Source of the DNA: Hyphomicrobiales bacterium
Lineage (GTDB): Bacteria; Pseudomonadota; Alphaproteobacteria; Rhizobiales; UBA4765
Length of the DNA: 11,188 bases
Reading direction: 5' to 3'
Assembly: GCA_027487195.1 (NCBI GenBank)
Contig: JAIYEB010000042.1
Coordinates: 1-11,188 of the forward strand
The notes beneath the pieces were generated by a model. It searched no databases. It saw only the letters and a list, made by a program, of their open reading frames with translations, and was not told where the DNA came from. Shown here in pieces: positions 5,196 to 11,188 of this stretch; the stretch's first letter is position 1; the number at the start of each line of letters is the position of its first letter. Position numbers and translations under genes: made by a program.

Positions 5196-6923
5196 CTAGA
5201 AATCCATTGCATCAACACGGGGCTGATAGAGCTTAACAGCATCGGCGCTGCGTGTCTCAGGGCTTGTTCCCGGATCGCGGAAGCGGTTCGTGATCGGGTA
5301 GCGGCGGTCACGCCCGAAGTTTCGGGTTGTGATCTTGACGCCGGGAGCAGCCTGCCGCCGCTTGTATTCGGCAAGATGCAGGAGGTGGTCGATGCGCTTG
5401 ACGGTTGCCAGATCAAACCCGTCCGCAACGATCCTGACGATTGGCCATTCCCGCTCGACGAGCCGCTCAAGGATGGCATCGAGAATCTCATAGGGCGGTA
5501 GCGAGTCCTGATCGGTCTGATTCTCGCGCAACTCCGCCGATGGCGCTTTGGTCAGGATGCGCTCGGGGATGACCACGCCCGCTGGCCCAAGCGCGTCCCC
5601 AGGGCAATATCTGTTTCGCCACGCGCACAGCGCATAGACCTCCATCTTGTAGAGGTCCTTGATCGGGTTGAAGCCCCCATTCATGTCGCCGTAGAGCGTG
5701 CAGTATCCAACGCTCATCTCGCTCTTGTTTCCAGTGGTCACGACCATGGAGCCAAACTTGTTGGACAGGCCCATCAGGATTGTGCCGCGCGCGCGAGACT
5801 GCAGGTTTTCCTCGGTCAGATCGGCTTTGGTGCCTTCAAAGAGGGGTGAGAGCGCTGTCAGGAACCCATCAACGGCAGGCGCGATCGCTATCGTATCGAG
5901 CCGGACCCCAAGTCGCGCGGCACATGCCGCTGCATCCTCAAGTGAAGCGGTTGACGTGTAGCGGTAGGGCAGCATCACGCAATGAACGCGATTGGCCCCA
6001 AGAGCATCAACGGCCATGGCCGCCACAAGGGCTGAATCAACGCCGCCAGACAGCCCCAGAACCACACCAGGGAAACGGTTGGCATTGACGTAGTCGCGAA
6101 GACCCATGACGCAGGCGCGGTAGACCGCAGCCTCGCCCTCGGGCAGCAGGGTCTTTGGGCCTTCGGTGCAGACAAACCCGTTGGCGCCGCGTGTCCACAC
6201 CGTCAGCGCCACCACCTCCTCAAAGGCGGGCAACTGAAACGCGAGCGAGCGATCAGCATTCAGCCCGAAGGAGGCGCCATCGAACACCAGCTCATCCTGG
6301 CCGCCAACGCGATTGAGATAGACCAGCGGCAGTCCGCTTTCGACCACGCGCTGGGTCGCAACCTGAATGCGCTGATCGGGCTTGTTGCGCCAGAACGGTG
6401 AGCCGTTCGGCACCAGCAGGATTTCAGATCCGGTCTCCGAGAGGCACTCGACAACCTCTTCGCCCCAGATGTCCTCGCATACGGGAACACCAAGCCGCAT
6501 GCCCTTGAACGAGACGGGGCCCGGCATCGGGCCAGCGGCAAACACGCGCTTCTCGTCGAAAACACCATAGTTCGGCAAATCGACCTTGAACCGCAATGTG
6601 CGGATCTGGCCTTCAGCCAGAAGCGCATAGGCATTGTAGAGCTTGTCGCCCTCGACCCACGGCAGGCCAACCAGAATTGCGGGTCCATCGCTGGTGAGCG
6701 GTGCAAGCTCTTCAAGCGCTGCGCGGCACGCTTCCTGAAACGCCGGTTTCAGCACGAGATCTTCTGGCGGATATCCCGCCAGAAACAGCTCGGGCAGCAT
6801 GACCACATCGGCCTTGAGCACGACTGCTTCGGCATGGGCGGCACGGACCTTGGCCGCATTGCCGGGGACATCGCCGACAATCGGGGCGAGTTGAGCCAGA
6901 GCGAGGCGAAGCGTCGAAGACAT
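5196..6923 (-). CDS. nadE: Glutamine-dependent NAD+ synthetase
   Basis: This cytoplasmic enzyme makes NAD+ from nicotinic acid adenine dinucleotide, ATP and ammonia released from glutamine, the last step of NAD synthesis and salvage. The N-terminal nitrilase-type glutaminase (about residues 1-255) shows the Glu-Lys-Cys triad: E45 in LPELFLAGYPPEDL, K113 in RFKVDLPNYGVFDEKR, and C149 in GVPVCEDIWG. The C-terminal ATP-pyrophosphatase domain carries the P-loop LGLSGGVDSALVA (SGGVDS at 292-297), then GLSNKFGSMVVTTGNKSE and YGDMNGGFNPIKDLYK. The 575-residue length fits the two-domain form. I place the start at the ATG at 6923, with GGTGGGA just before it. The in-frame GTG at 6929 would add only two residues. 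The gene is divergent from the Ig-repeat gene and leads a two-gene unit with the small membrane protein. No riboswitch or NrtR-type motif was identified with confidence. Confidence 0.97.
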   Translation of the reverse strand: MSSTLRLALAQLAPIVGDVPGNAAKVRAAHAEAVVLKADVVMLPELFLAGYPPEDLVLKPAFQEACRAALEELAPLTSDGPAILVGLPWVEGDKLYNAYALLAEGQIRTLRFKVDLPNYGVFDEKRVFAAGPMPGPVSFKGMRLGVPVCEDIWGEEVVECLSETGSEILLVPNGSPFWRNKPDQRIQVATQRVVESGLPLVYLNRVGGQDELVFDGASFGLNADRSLAFQLPAFEEVVALTVWTRGANGFVCTEGPKTLLPEGEAAVYRACVMGLRDYVNANRFPGVVLGLSGGVDSALVAAMAVDALGANRVHCVMLPYRYTSTASLEDAAACAARLGVRLDTIAIAPAVDGFLTALSPLFEGTKADLTEENLQSRARGTILMGLSNKFGSMVVTTGNKSEMSVGYCTLYGDMNGGFNPIKDLYKMEVYALCAWRNRYCPGDALGPAGVVIPERILTKAPSAELRENQTDQDSLPPYEILDAILERLVEREWPIVRIVADGFDLATVKRIDHLLHLAEYKRRQAAPGVKITTRNFGRDRRYPITNRFRDPGTSPETRSADAVKLYQPRVDAMDF

Positions 6924-7008
6924 TCCCACCCGATAGCCCCAGAACTGCCCGCGATCAATGCCGCTCCCGTCGCGTCAAACATTTACGATTCCGACACAAT
7001 AGCCTTGG

Positions 7009-7024
7009 CAAACCCCGGGGTTTG
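7009..7024. promoter_or_regulatory. Perfect 16-base palindrome in the nadE/Ig-repeat divergent region
   Basis: CAAACCCCGGGGTTTG is a perfect palindrome with 8-base arms and no spacer. It lies 85 bases before the nadE ATG on one side and 63 bases before the ATG at 7088 on the other. With no loop it is more likely a binding site for a symmetric protein dimer than an RNA hairpin. It could control either or both divergent genes. The regulator is unknown. Confidence 0.5.
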
Positions 7025-7038
7025 AAGGAAAGGTGTGA

Positions 7039-7063
7039 CGTTCGCGAAGCGGCGTCGCGAACG
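7039..7063. promoter_or_regulatory. Inverted repeat with 9-bp stem in the leader of the Ig-repeat gene
   Basis: CGTTCGCGA (7039-7047) and TCGCGAACG (7055-7063) are perfect reverse complements around a 7-base loop, AGCGGCG. The repeat ends 24 bases before the ATG at 7088 and 14 bases before its ribosome binding site. In RNA it would form a stable hairpin in the leader; in DNA it could be an operator. No T-run follows, so a terminator is unlikely. Confidence 0.5.
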
Positions 7064-7077
7064 GGATGCGACGGCGC

Positions 7078-7081
7078 GGAG
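7078..7081 (+). promoter_or_regulatory. Ribosome binding site GGAG that fixes the start at 7088
   Basis: GGAG ends 6 bases before the ATG at 7088. The longer reading from TTG at 7022 would overlap the 16-base palindrome and translate through the 9-bp inverted repeat. It would also put a polar 22-residue stretch with two cysteines before the membrane anchor. The 7088 start gives a normal signal anchor. Confidence 0.65.
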
Positions 7082-7087
7082 ACGGAC

Positions 7088-8893
7088 ATGGTTGGAGGTC
7101 GAGGGCGTGCAGGGCCATTTGTGGCGCTGGCAGGCCTGTTTGCGGTAACTGCATATGCGTTCTGGCAGGGCATACCACCGACGCTGCCGCCGGTAGCTCC
7201 ACCTGCCCAGCAGGCGGCGACGCCGGCTGAACCGCGTGCGGATGGCCCGCCGCTGCCGCTTGTGCTGCGCATGCCAGATTTTGCCGCAACCGAGGTGCGG
7301 CCAAATGGCGTTGTTACCGCGATGGGGCAGGGGGATCCCGGAACGCGTTTGGCATTGATCCAGAACGGTGTGGCCGTCATTGATCAGCCGACCGCCGCGG
7401 ATGGCCGTTTCAGCGTGACCTCGCCTCAGTTGAACCGGCCCGGCACATTCGAATACCGCTTGCGCGTTGGCGCGCCTGATGGGCGAACCGTCATGTCCGA
7501 CGAGCTTTTGACGGTTGTCGTGCCGCGCACGACAGCAGAGGCGTTCACGGCTGTGATTTCCGGTCCTGGCGGCACCCGTGAGCTGGTGCGGATCGATCCG
7601 ACGCCGGTTGTCGTGCCCCGGTTCCAGCAGGTTCAGGTCCAGCCGAACGGGGTCGCAAGCATTGGCGGACAGGTTGATCCCGGCGCGCGTGTCCTGTTGC
7701 TTGCCAACGGTCGCGAAATTGGCGGGGCCACGGCCAATCCGCAAGGCAACTTTGCCATCGGGCCGACACAGCCACTCGCAGCTGGCGTCACGCGGCTCGA
7801 ATTGCGCTCGACCCACAGCGATGGCCGTATGGCCACGTCTGCCGAGCGCATCATCGTCGATATTCCGACCGTGCCGGGTGGTGCGTTCTCCGCAACGCTT
7901 GAGGCGCCCCAGCAGGTGCCGCGCGTTCTGGCGCAGACACCGGCGGCCAATCCCCGCCTGCCGCGCTTCGACAATGTCGAAGCCCGCCCGGATGGGACCT
8001 TTACGGCAACGGGGACTGTCGAGCCCAATGCTCGCGTCTCGCTGCTGCTGAACGGTCAGCCCTCGGGCCCGCCCGTCATGTCTGCTGCCAACGGGCAATG
8101 GAGTCTGTCGCCGGTCGAGCCGGCCCAGCCGGGAACGACGGAATACCGGCTGCGCTCGGTCCTGGGCGACGGGCGCACAGCCGCATCCGAAGAGCGGCTG
8201 ATCATCCAGCGGCCCCGCACCGCCGCAGAGGCGTTCGAGGCGCGGGTCGAGCAGCAGGGGCAGCCACCGCGCATTGCGGCCCGGATTGAAGCCCAGCCGA
8301 TCCCCGCTCCCCGGTTTGGTCAGATCGTCGTTGGCGATGGCGGCGCATTGATGCTGTCAGGCAGCGCTGCACCCGGTGCCCGGGTCGAACTGCGGGCCGG
8401 TAGCGAAGCGCTTTCAAGCGCGCTTGCCGGCGGTGATGGCGGGTTCAGCTTGCGGTTTGAGGTGCCCTCAGCCATCGCTCGCACACTCTATGGCCTGTTC
8501 TCATCAGTTGCTGACGGGCGCAGCTCCACGGCGCCAGAGCAGCTGTTTGCCGAGCGCACCCAGGGCGGCGCCCTGCGCATGGGCCTGATCGACGCGGCAG
8601 GCGCGCAAGGCGCGGTACTGCTTGACCAGCCCGCGGTTGCAACGATCAGCGACCTCATCGCCGCCTTGCCGCCACCCCCGCCCATTCCGGTCCTTGTGTT
8701 GCCCGCCCAGCCCGCAGGGCCGCTCGTGACTGCACCCGCACCCGCGCCTGTGCAGCCCACGCCGCCTGCACCGCCCAACGGCGTTATGCCAGGTGTGCAG
8801 CCGCGGGTTGCAGCGCCGGCACCCCCGGCTCAACCGAGGGCTTCGGTCCCCAATGCTCCGCGCCGGCCGATGCATGAGCGTGACATAAAGTAG
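7088..8893 (+). CDS. Membrane-anchored periplasmic protein with four tandem Ig-like modules
   Basis: The 601-residue protein starts with a basic stretch (RGRAG) and one hydrophobic segment at about residues 10-29 (PFVALAGLFAVTAYAFW), a signal anchor. A Pro/Ala-rich spacer follows. Four repeats begin at about residues 63, 177, 292 and 408, a period of 114-116 residues. Each has a beta-rich module of the form P-R-F-x-x-V-x-x-x-P-x-G, then G-x-x-x-PGARV-x-L, a turn, then DGR and S-x-E. Modules 1-3 are followed by a TAEAF-type linker (GGAF after module 2) and an Arg/Pro stretch. This resembles the Ig-like modules of rhizobial envelope proteins that often end in a LysM peptidoglycan-binding domain. 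No LysM is recognisable here. The C-terminus (about 523-601) is Pro/Ala-rich and ends in a charged tail. It is probably a periplasmic structural or adhesive protein. Function is unknown. Confidence 0.88.
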   Translation: MVGGRGRAGPFVALAGLFAVTAYAFWQGIPPTLPPVAPPAQQAATPAEPRADGPPLPLVLRMPDFAATEVRPNGVVTAMGQGDPGTRLALIQNGVAVIDQPTAADGRFSVTSPQLNRPGTFEYRLRVGAPDGRTVMSDELLTVVVPRTTAEAFTAVISGPGGTRELVRIDPTPVVVPRFQQVQVQPNGVASIGGQVDPGARVLLLANGREIGGATANPQGNFAIGPTQPLAAGVTRLELRSTHSDGRMATSAERIIVDIPTVPGGAFSATLEAPQQVPRVLAQTPAANPRLPRFDNVEARPDGTFTATGTVEPNARVSLLLNGQPSGPPVMSAANGQWSLSPVEPAQPGTTEYRLRSVLGDGRTAASEERLIIQRPRTAAEAFEARVEQQGQPPRIAARIEAQPIPAPRFGQIVVGDGGALMLSGSAAPGARVELRAGSEALSSALAGGDGGFSLRFEVPSAIARTLYGLFSSVADGRSSTAPEQLFAERTQGGALRMGLIDAAGAQGAVLLDQPAVATISDLIAALPPPPPIPVLVLPAQPAGPLVTAPAPAPVQPTPPAPPNGVMPGVQPRVAAPAPPAQPRASVPNAPRRPMHERDIK

Positions 8894-8898
8894 GACTT

Positions 8899-8916
8899 CG
8901 CGCTCTTGTGAGCGCG
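8899..8916 (+). terminator. GC-rich hairpin after the Ig-repeat gene
   Basis: CGCGCTC (8899-8905), loop TTGT, GAGCGCG (8910-8916): a perfect 7-bp stem starting 5 bases after the TAG of the Ig-repeat gene. Only a short TTG follows, so it would be a weak intrinsic terminator. Its place right after the stop and before the next gene supports a terminator or 3'-end stabilising role. Confidence 0.5.
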
Positions 8917-9007
8917 TTGCGCTGGTATCCTGTCGCTGCAGTGACTACATCTCAACATGTGCAGAGAACGGAGCGTGTTGGGCCCGGATGCGCATAGGAT
9001 ATCTGGA

Positions 9008-10888
9008 ATGACATCTCCCGCTTCCATTTCGGCTGATTCTGGCAAGCTCATCCCGACGTTCCGCGCGCTCTGGCCCTATCTCTGGCCAAGCGATCGCAAG
9101 GATCTTCAGGCCCGCGTGATCGGCTGCCTGATGCTGATCTTCGTCGCAAAGATCGTGACCGTCGGAGTGCCCTACACGTTCAAGTGGGCGACCGATGCGC
9201 TCGTGGCGATTTCGGGTGGCCGGGTCGACATGCCGACGGTCCTGCCCTGGTTGCTGGCCGCCCCTGTCTTTGCAGTTCTGCTCTATGGCGCGTCCCGCAT
9301 CCTCATGGCCTTGCTGGTCCAGATCCGCGACGCGCTGTTCGCCAAGGTCGCCATGCACGCCGTGCGCGATCTCGCGCTCAAGACCTTTGACCACATGCAC
9401 CGCCTGTCGCTGCGGTTTCACCTCGAAAAGAAGACCGGTGGCCTGACCCGCGTTCTTGAGCGTGGCCGCGATGGTATCGAAGAGCTCTCGCGCATGGCGC
9501 TGATGACGCTGTTCCCGACCATCGTCGAATTCATTCTGGTCTGCACTGTTTTGCTGATCGAGTTCGACTGGCGCTATGTCGCTGTCGTGACCGGCATGAT
9601 CATTGTCTATCTCTGGTTCACGATCCGGACCACGGAATGGCGCATCGGCATTCGCCGGATCATGAACGAGTCTGATCAGGATTCGAACGCAAAGGCGGTC
9701 GACAGCCTGCTGAACTTCGAAACCGTCAAGTACTTTGGAGCCGAAGGCCGCGAGAAGGCACGCTATGACCGCTCGCTCGCGATCTATGAATCGAGCTCCG
9801 TGCGCTCCTCGACTTCGCTAGCCTACCTCAACGCCGGACAGGCCGTGATCTTCACCCTTGGCCTTTCCGCTGTGATGATCATGTCAGCACTTGATGTGAT
9901 GGCCGGAAAGGTCTCGATCGGCGCGTTTGTGATGGTCAATGCGCTGATGATCCAGCTGTACCAGCCCTTGAACTTCATGGGCATGGTCTACCGCGAGATC
10001 AAACAGGCGATCACGGACATCGAGCGGATGTTCTCGATCCTGGGCCAGAACCCGGAGATTGGCGACAAGCCCGGCGCACCCGCACTGGCGGTCTCAGGCG
10101 GCGCGATCAAGTTCGACGACGTTCACTTCCACTATGATCCGAACCGGCCGATCCTGAAGGGTGTGTCGTTCGAGGTGCCAGCGGGCAAGACGTTGGCCAT
10201 TGTCGGCCCATCGGGCGCCGGCAAATCGACGATCAGCCGCATCCTGTTTCGATTTTACGACATCTCCAGCGGTCGCGTAACGATCGATGGTCAGGACGTG
10301 CGCGAGGTTCAACAGGTGTCGCTCAGGGCGGCCATTGGCATGGTTCCGCAAGACACGGTCCTGTTTAACGACACGATCCGCTACAACATTCGCTATGGCC
10401 GCGCCGAAGCCACCGATGCCGAGGTCGAACAGGCTGCCGCACGCGCCCAGATCGCTACGTTCGTGAAGTCATTGCCCCAGGGCTATGACGCAACCGTCGG
10501 CGAGCGTGGGCTCAAACTGTCCGGCGGCGAGAAACAACGTGTGGCAATTGCCCGCACGATCCTGAAGGCGCCGCCCATCCTGATCCTCGATGAGGCAACA
10601 TCTGCGCTTGATACGCATACCGAGCAGGAGATTCAGGGCGCGCTTGATGCCGTGTCGCTCAATCGCACCTCGATCGTCATTGCGCATCGTCTTTCGACGG
10701 TTGTGAATGCCGATGAAATCCTGGTTTTGGATGGTGGGGTGATCGTTGAGCGAGGCACGCACCTTGGCCTGATCGCCCGGGGTGAAGTCTACGCTTCGAT
10801 GTGGAACCGCCAACGCGAGGCTGCGGAGCATGAGGCGGCGCGGAAGCGCGCAAGGGAAGAAGAGGCGAGGCGTATCGCTGCCGAGTAG
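9008..10888 (+). CDS. Atm1/ABCB7-type ABC exporter (fused permease and ATPase)
   Basis: This 626-residue half-transporter acts as a homodimer in the inner membrane. Bacterial Atm1 proteins export glutathione-linked compounds or metals, and mitochondrial Atm1/ABCB7 supports cytosolic Fe-S protein assembly. The N-terminal permease (about 1-330) has roughly six membrane helices and the Atm1-family strings NFETVKYFG and PLNFMGMVYREIKQAITDIE. The ATPase domain has Walker A GPSGAGKST (400-408), Q-loop Gln448 in VPQDT, signature LSGGEKQR (504-511), Walker B ILILDE with D528 and E529, and H-loop His560 in IAHRLST. All catalytic elements are intact. The C-terminal 25 residues are a charged Arg/Glu/Ala helix. 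I chose the ATG at 9008, with AGGA 8 bases upstream. The ATG at 8957 has no such site and would add an unlikely 17-residue start. The exact substrate cannot be read from sequence. Confidence 0.95.
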   Translation: MTSPASISADSGKLIPTFRALWPYLWPSDRKDLQARVIGCLMLIFVAKIVTVGVPYTFKWATDALVAISGGRVDMPTVLPWLLAAPVFAVLLYGASRILMALLVQIRDALFAKVAMHAVRDLALKTFDHMHRLSLRFHLEKKTGGLTRVLERGRDGIEELSRMALMTLFPTIVEFILVCTVLLIEFDWRYVAVVTGMIIVYLWFTIRTTEWRIGIRRIMNESDQDSNAKAVDSLLNFETVKYFGAEGREKARYDRSLAIYESSSVRSSTSLAYLNAGQAVIFTLGLSAVMIMSALDVMAGKVSIGAFVMVNALMIQLYQPLNFMGMVYREIKQAITDIERMFSILGQNPEIGDKPGAPALAVSGGAIKFDDVHFHYDPNRPILKGVSFEVPAGKTLAIVGPSGAGKSTISRILFRFYDISSGRVTIDGQDVREVQQVSLRAAIGMVPQDTVLFNDTIRYNIRYGRAEATDAEVEQAAARAQIATFVKSLPQGYDATVGERGLKLSGGEKQRVAIARTILKAPPILILDEATSALDTHTEQEIQGALDAVSLNRTSIVIAHRLSTVVNADEILVLDGGVIVERGTHLGLIARGEVYASMWNRQREAAEHEAARKRAREEEARRIAAE

Positions 10889-10983
10889 TGCGCTGCGTCA
10901 AATCCTCGTCTTGAGTACTGGGCAAGGCTGCACCCACGGCCGTTCAGCGCCACTTCGCTTCGGCAATTCGCTTCCATGCCCTC

Positions 10984-11018
10984 AAAAAGACGCCCGGGCA
11001 GTTGCCCGCCCGGGCGTC
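10984..11018 (-). terminator. Strong intrinsic terminator of the right-edge minus-strand gene
   Basis: GACGCCCGGGC (10989-10999) and GCCCGGGCGTC (11008-11018) form a perfect 11-bp stem around an 8-base loop. On the minus strand the stem is followed at once by five T (the AAAAA at 10984-10988). It begins 22 bases after the stop of the minus-strand gene at 11041. This is a canonical intrinsic terminator in the minus direction. It could also stop read-through from the Atm1 gene, although no T-run follows on the plus strand. Confidence 0.9.
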
Positions 11019-11040
11019 CTCGCAACCTGAGCGACGAGCC

Positions 11041-11188
11041 TCAGCGCACGGGTGTTGAAACCTGTGCAGTCTGGACCGGAGGCACACTCGTCTGGCTCTG
11101 CGCCGTTGGCATGGCACCGTAGCACCCGGCCTTTTCCGCTGAAGCGAAGCCTGGGATCATAACAGCGACAGCAAGGGCTGCGGCAGCG
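11041..11188 (-). CDS. Small exported protein, C-terminal 48 residues (5' end outside window)
   Basis: The minus strand is open from the window edge to a TGA at 11041-11043. It encodes a hydrophobic Ala/Val/Leu stretch (AAAALAVAVMIPGFASA), which reads as the core and cleavage region of a Sec signal peptide. The likely mature peptide is EKAGCYGAMPTAQSQTSVPP (its first 20 residues), followed by a Val/Gln/Thr/Pro-rich end, about 31 residues in all. It has a single cysteine in GCYG. I do not recognise a family, though short GCYG-containing exported peptides do occur in Hyphomicrobiales as I recall. The strong terminator 22 bases downstream on the same strand supports a real gene. The start codon and promoter lie outside the window. 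Confidence 0.75.
   Translation of the reverse strand, partial: AAAALAVAVMIPGFASAEKAGCYGAMPTAQSQTSVPPVQTAQVSTPVR

Noticed and set aside
6983..8098. 371-residue antisense open frame opposite the Ig-repeat gene
   Set aside because: Its product has no domain pattern, while the plus-strand frame shows four regular repeats and a signal anchor. It is a shadow of the coding strand.
8932..8945. Imperfect palindrome GTCGCTG-CAGTGAC before the Atm1 gene
   Set aside because: It has one mismatch in short arms and no second copy, so it is not distinguishable from chance.

Overview
The window looks like chromosomal DNA of an alphaproteobacterium, most likely of the order Hyphomicrobiales (Rhizobiales). 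The evidence is the high G+C coding sequence, a DUF2865 exported protein, an Atm1-type ABC exporter, a long glutamine-dependent NadE, and a glutamyl-tRNA synthetase of the alphaproteobacterial type. No rRNA, tRNA, CRISPR array, insertion sequence or prophage gene was seen. The organism and genus are inferred from gene content alone.

Layout. Bases 1-249 hold the 3' end of a six-cysteine, probably exported protein. A 250-base spacer with a short palindrome leads to a MarR-family regulator (499-1059). A secreted DUF2865 protein follows (1262-2344), and its 3' end overlaps by 38 bases the end of the convergent gltX (3668 to 2307, minus strand). Divergent from gltX is a gene at 3792-4799. It encodes a short phasin-like N-terminus, a long Ala/Pro/Lys-rich linker with five copies of an 8-residue repeat, and a C-terminal helix-hairpin-helix domain. 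Its upstream region carries two TGC-ATT-GC elements 22 bases apart that resemble operators of the polyhydroxyalkanoate regulator PhaR. A two-gene minus-strand unit comes next: nadE (6923 to 5196) and a small two-helix membrane protein (5195 to 4896), whose ATG directly follows the nadE stop codon.

The nadE upstream region is divergent with a membrane-anchored protein of four tandem Ig-like modules (7088-8893). Between these two starts are a perfect 16-base palindrome and a 9-bp-stem inverted repeat. After a short hairpin comes an Atm1/ABCB7-type ABC exporter (9008-10888). The right edge has a strong intrinsic terminator serving a minus-strand gene whose last 49 codons encode the end of a signal peptide and a short mature exported peptide.

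Functional picture. The region is mainly housekeeping (tRNA charging, NAD synthesis, Fe-S/thiol export) mixed with poorly characterised envelope proteins. No multi-gene defence or mobile system is evident. The most unusual items are the phasin-like/HhH protein with its putative PhaR-type operators, and the pair of strong palindromes in front of the Ig-repeat gene.
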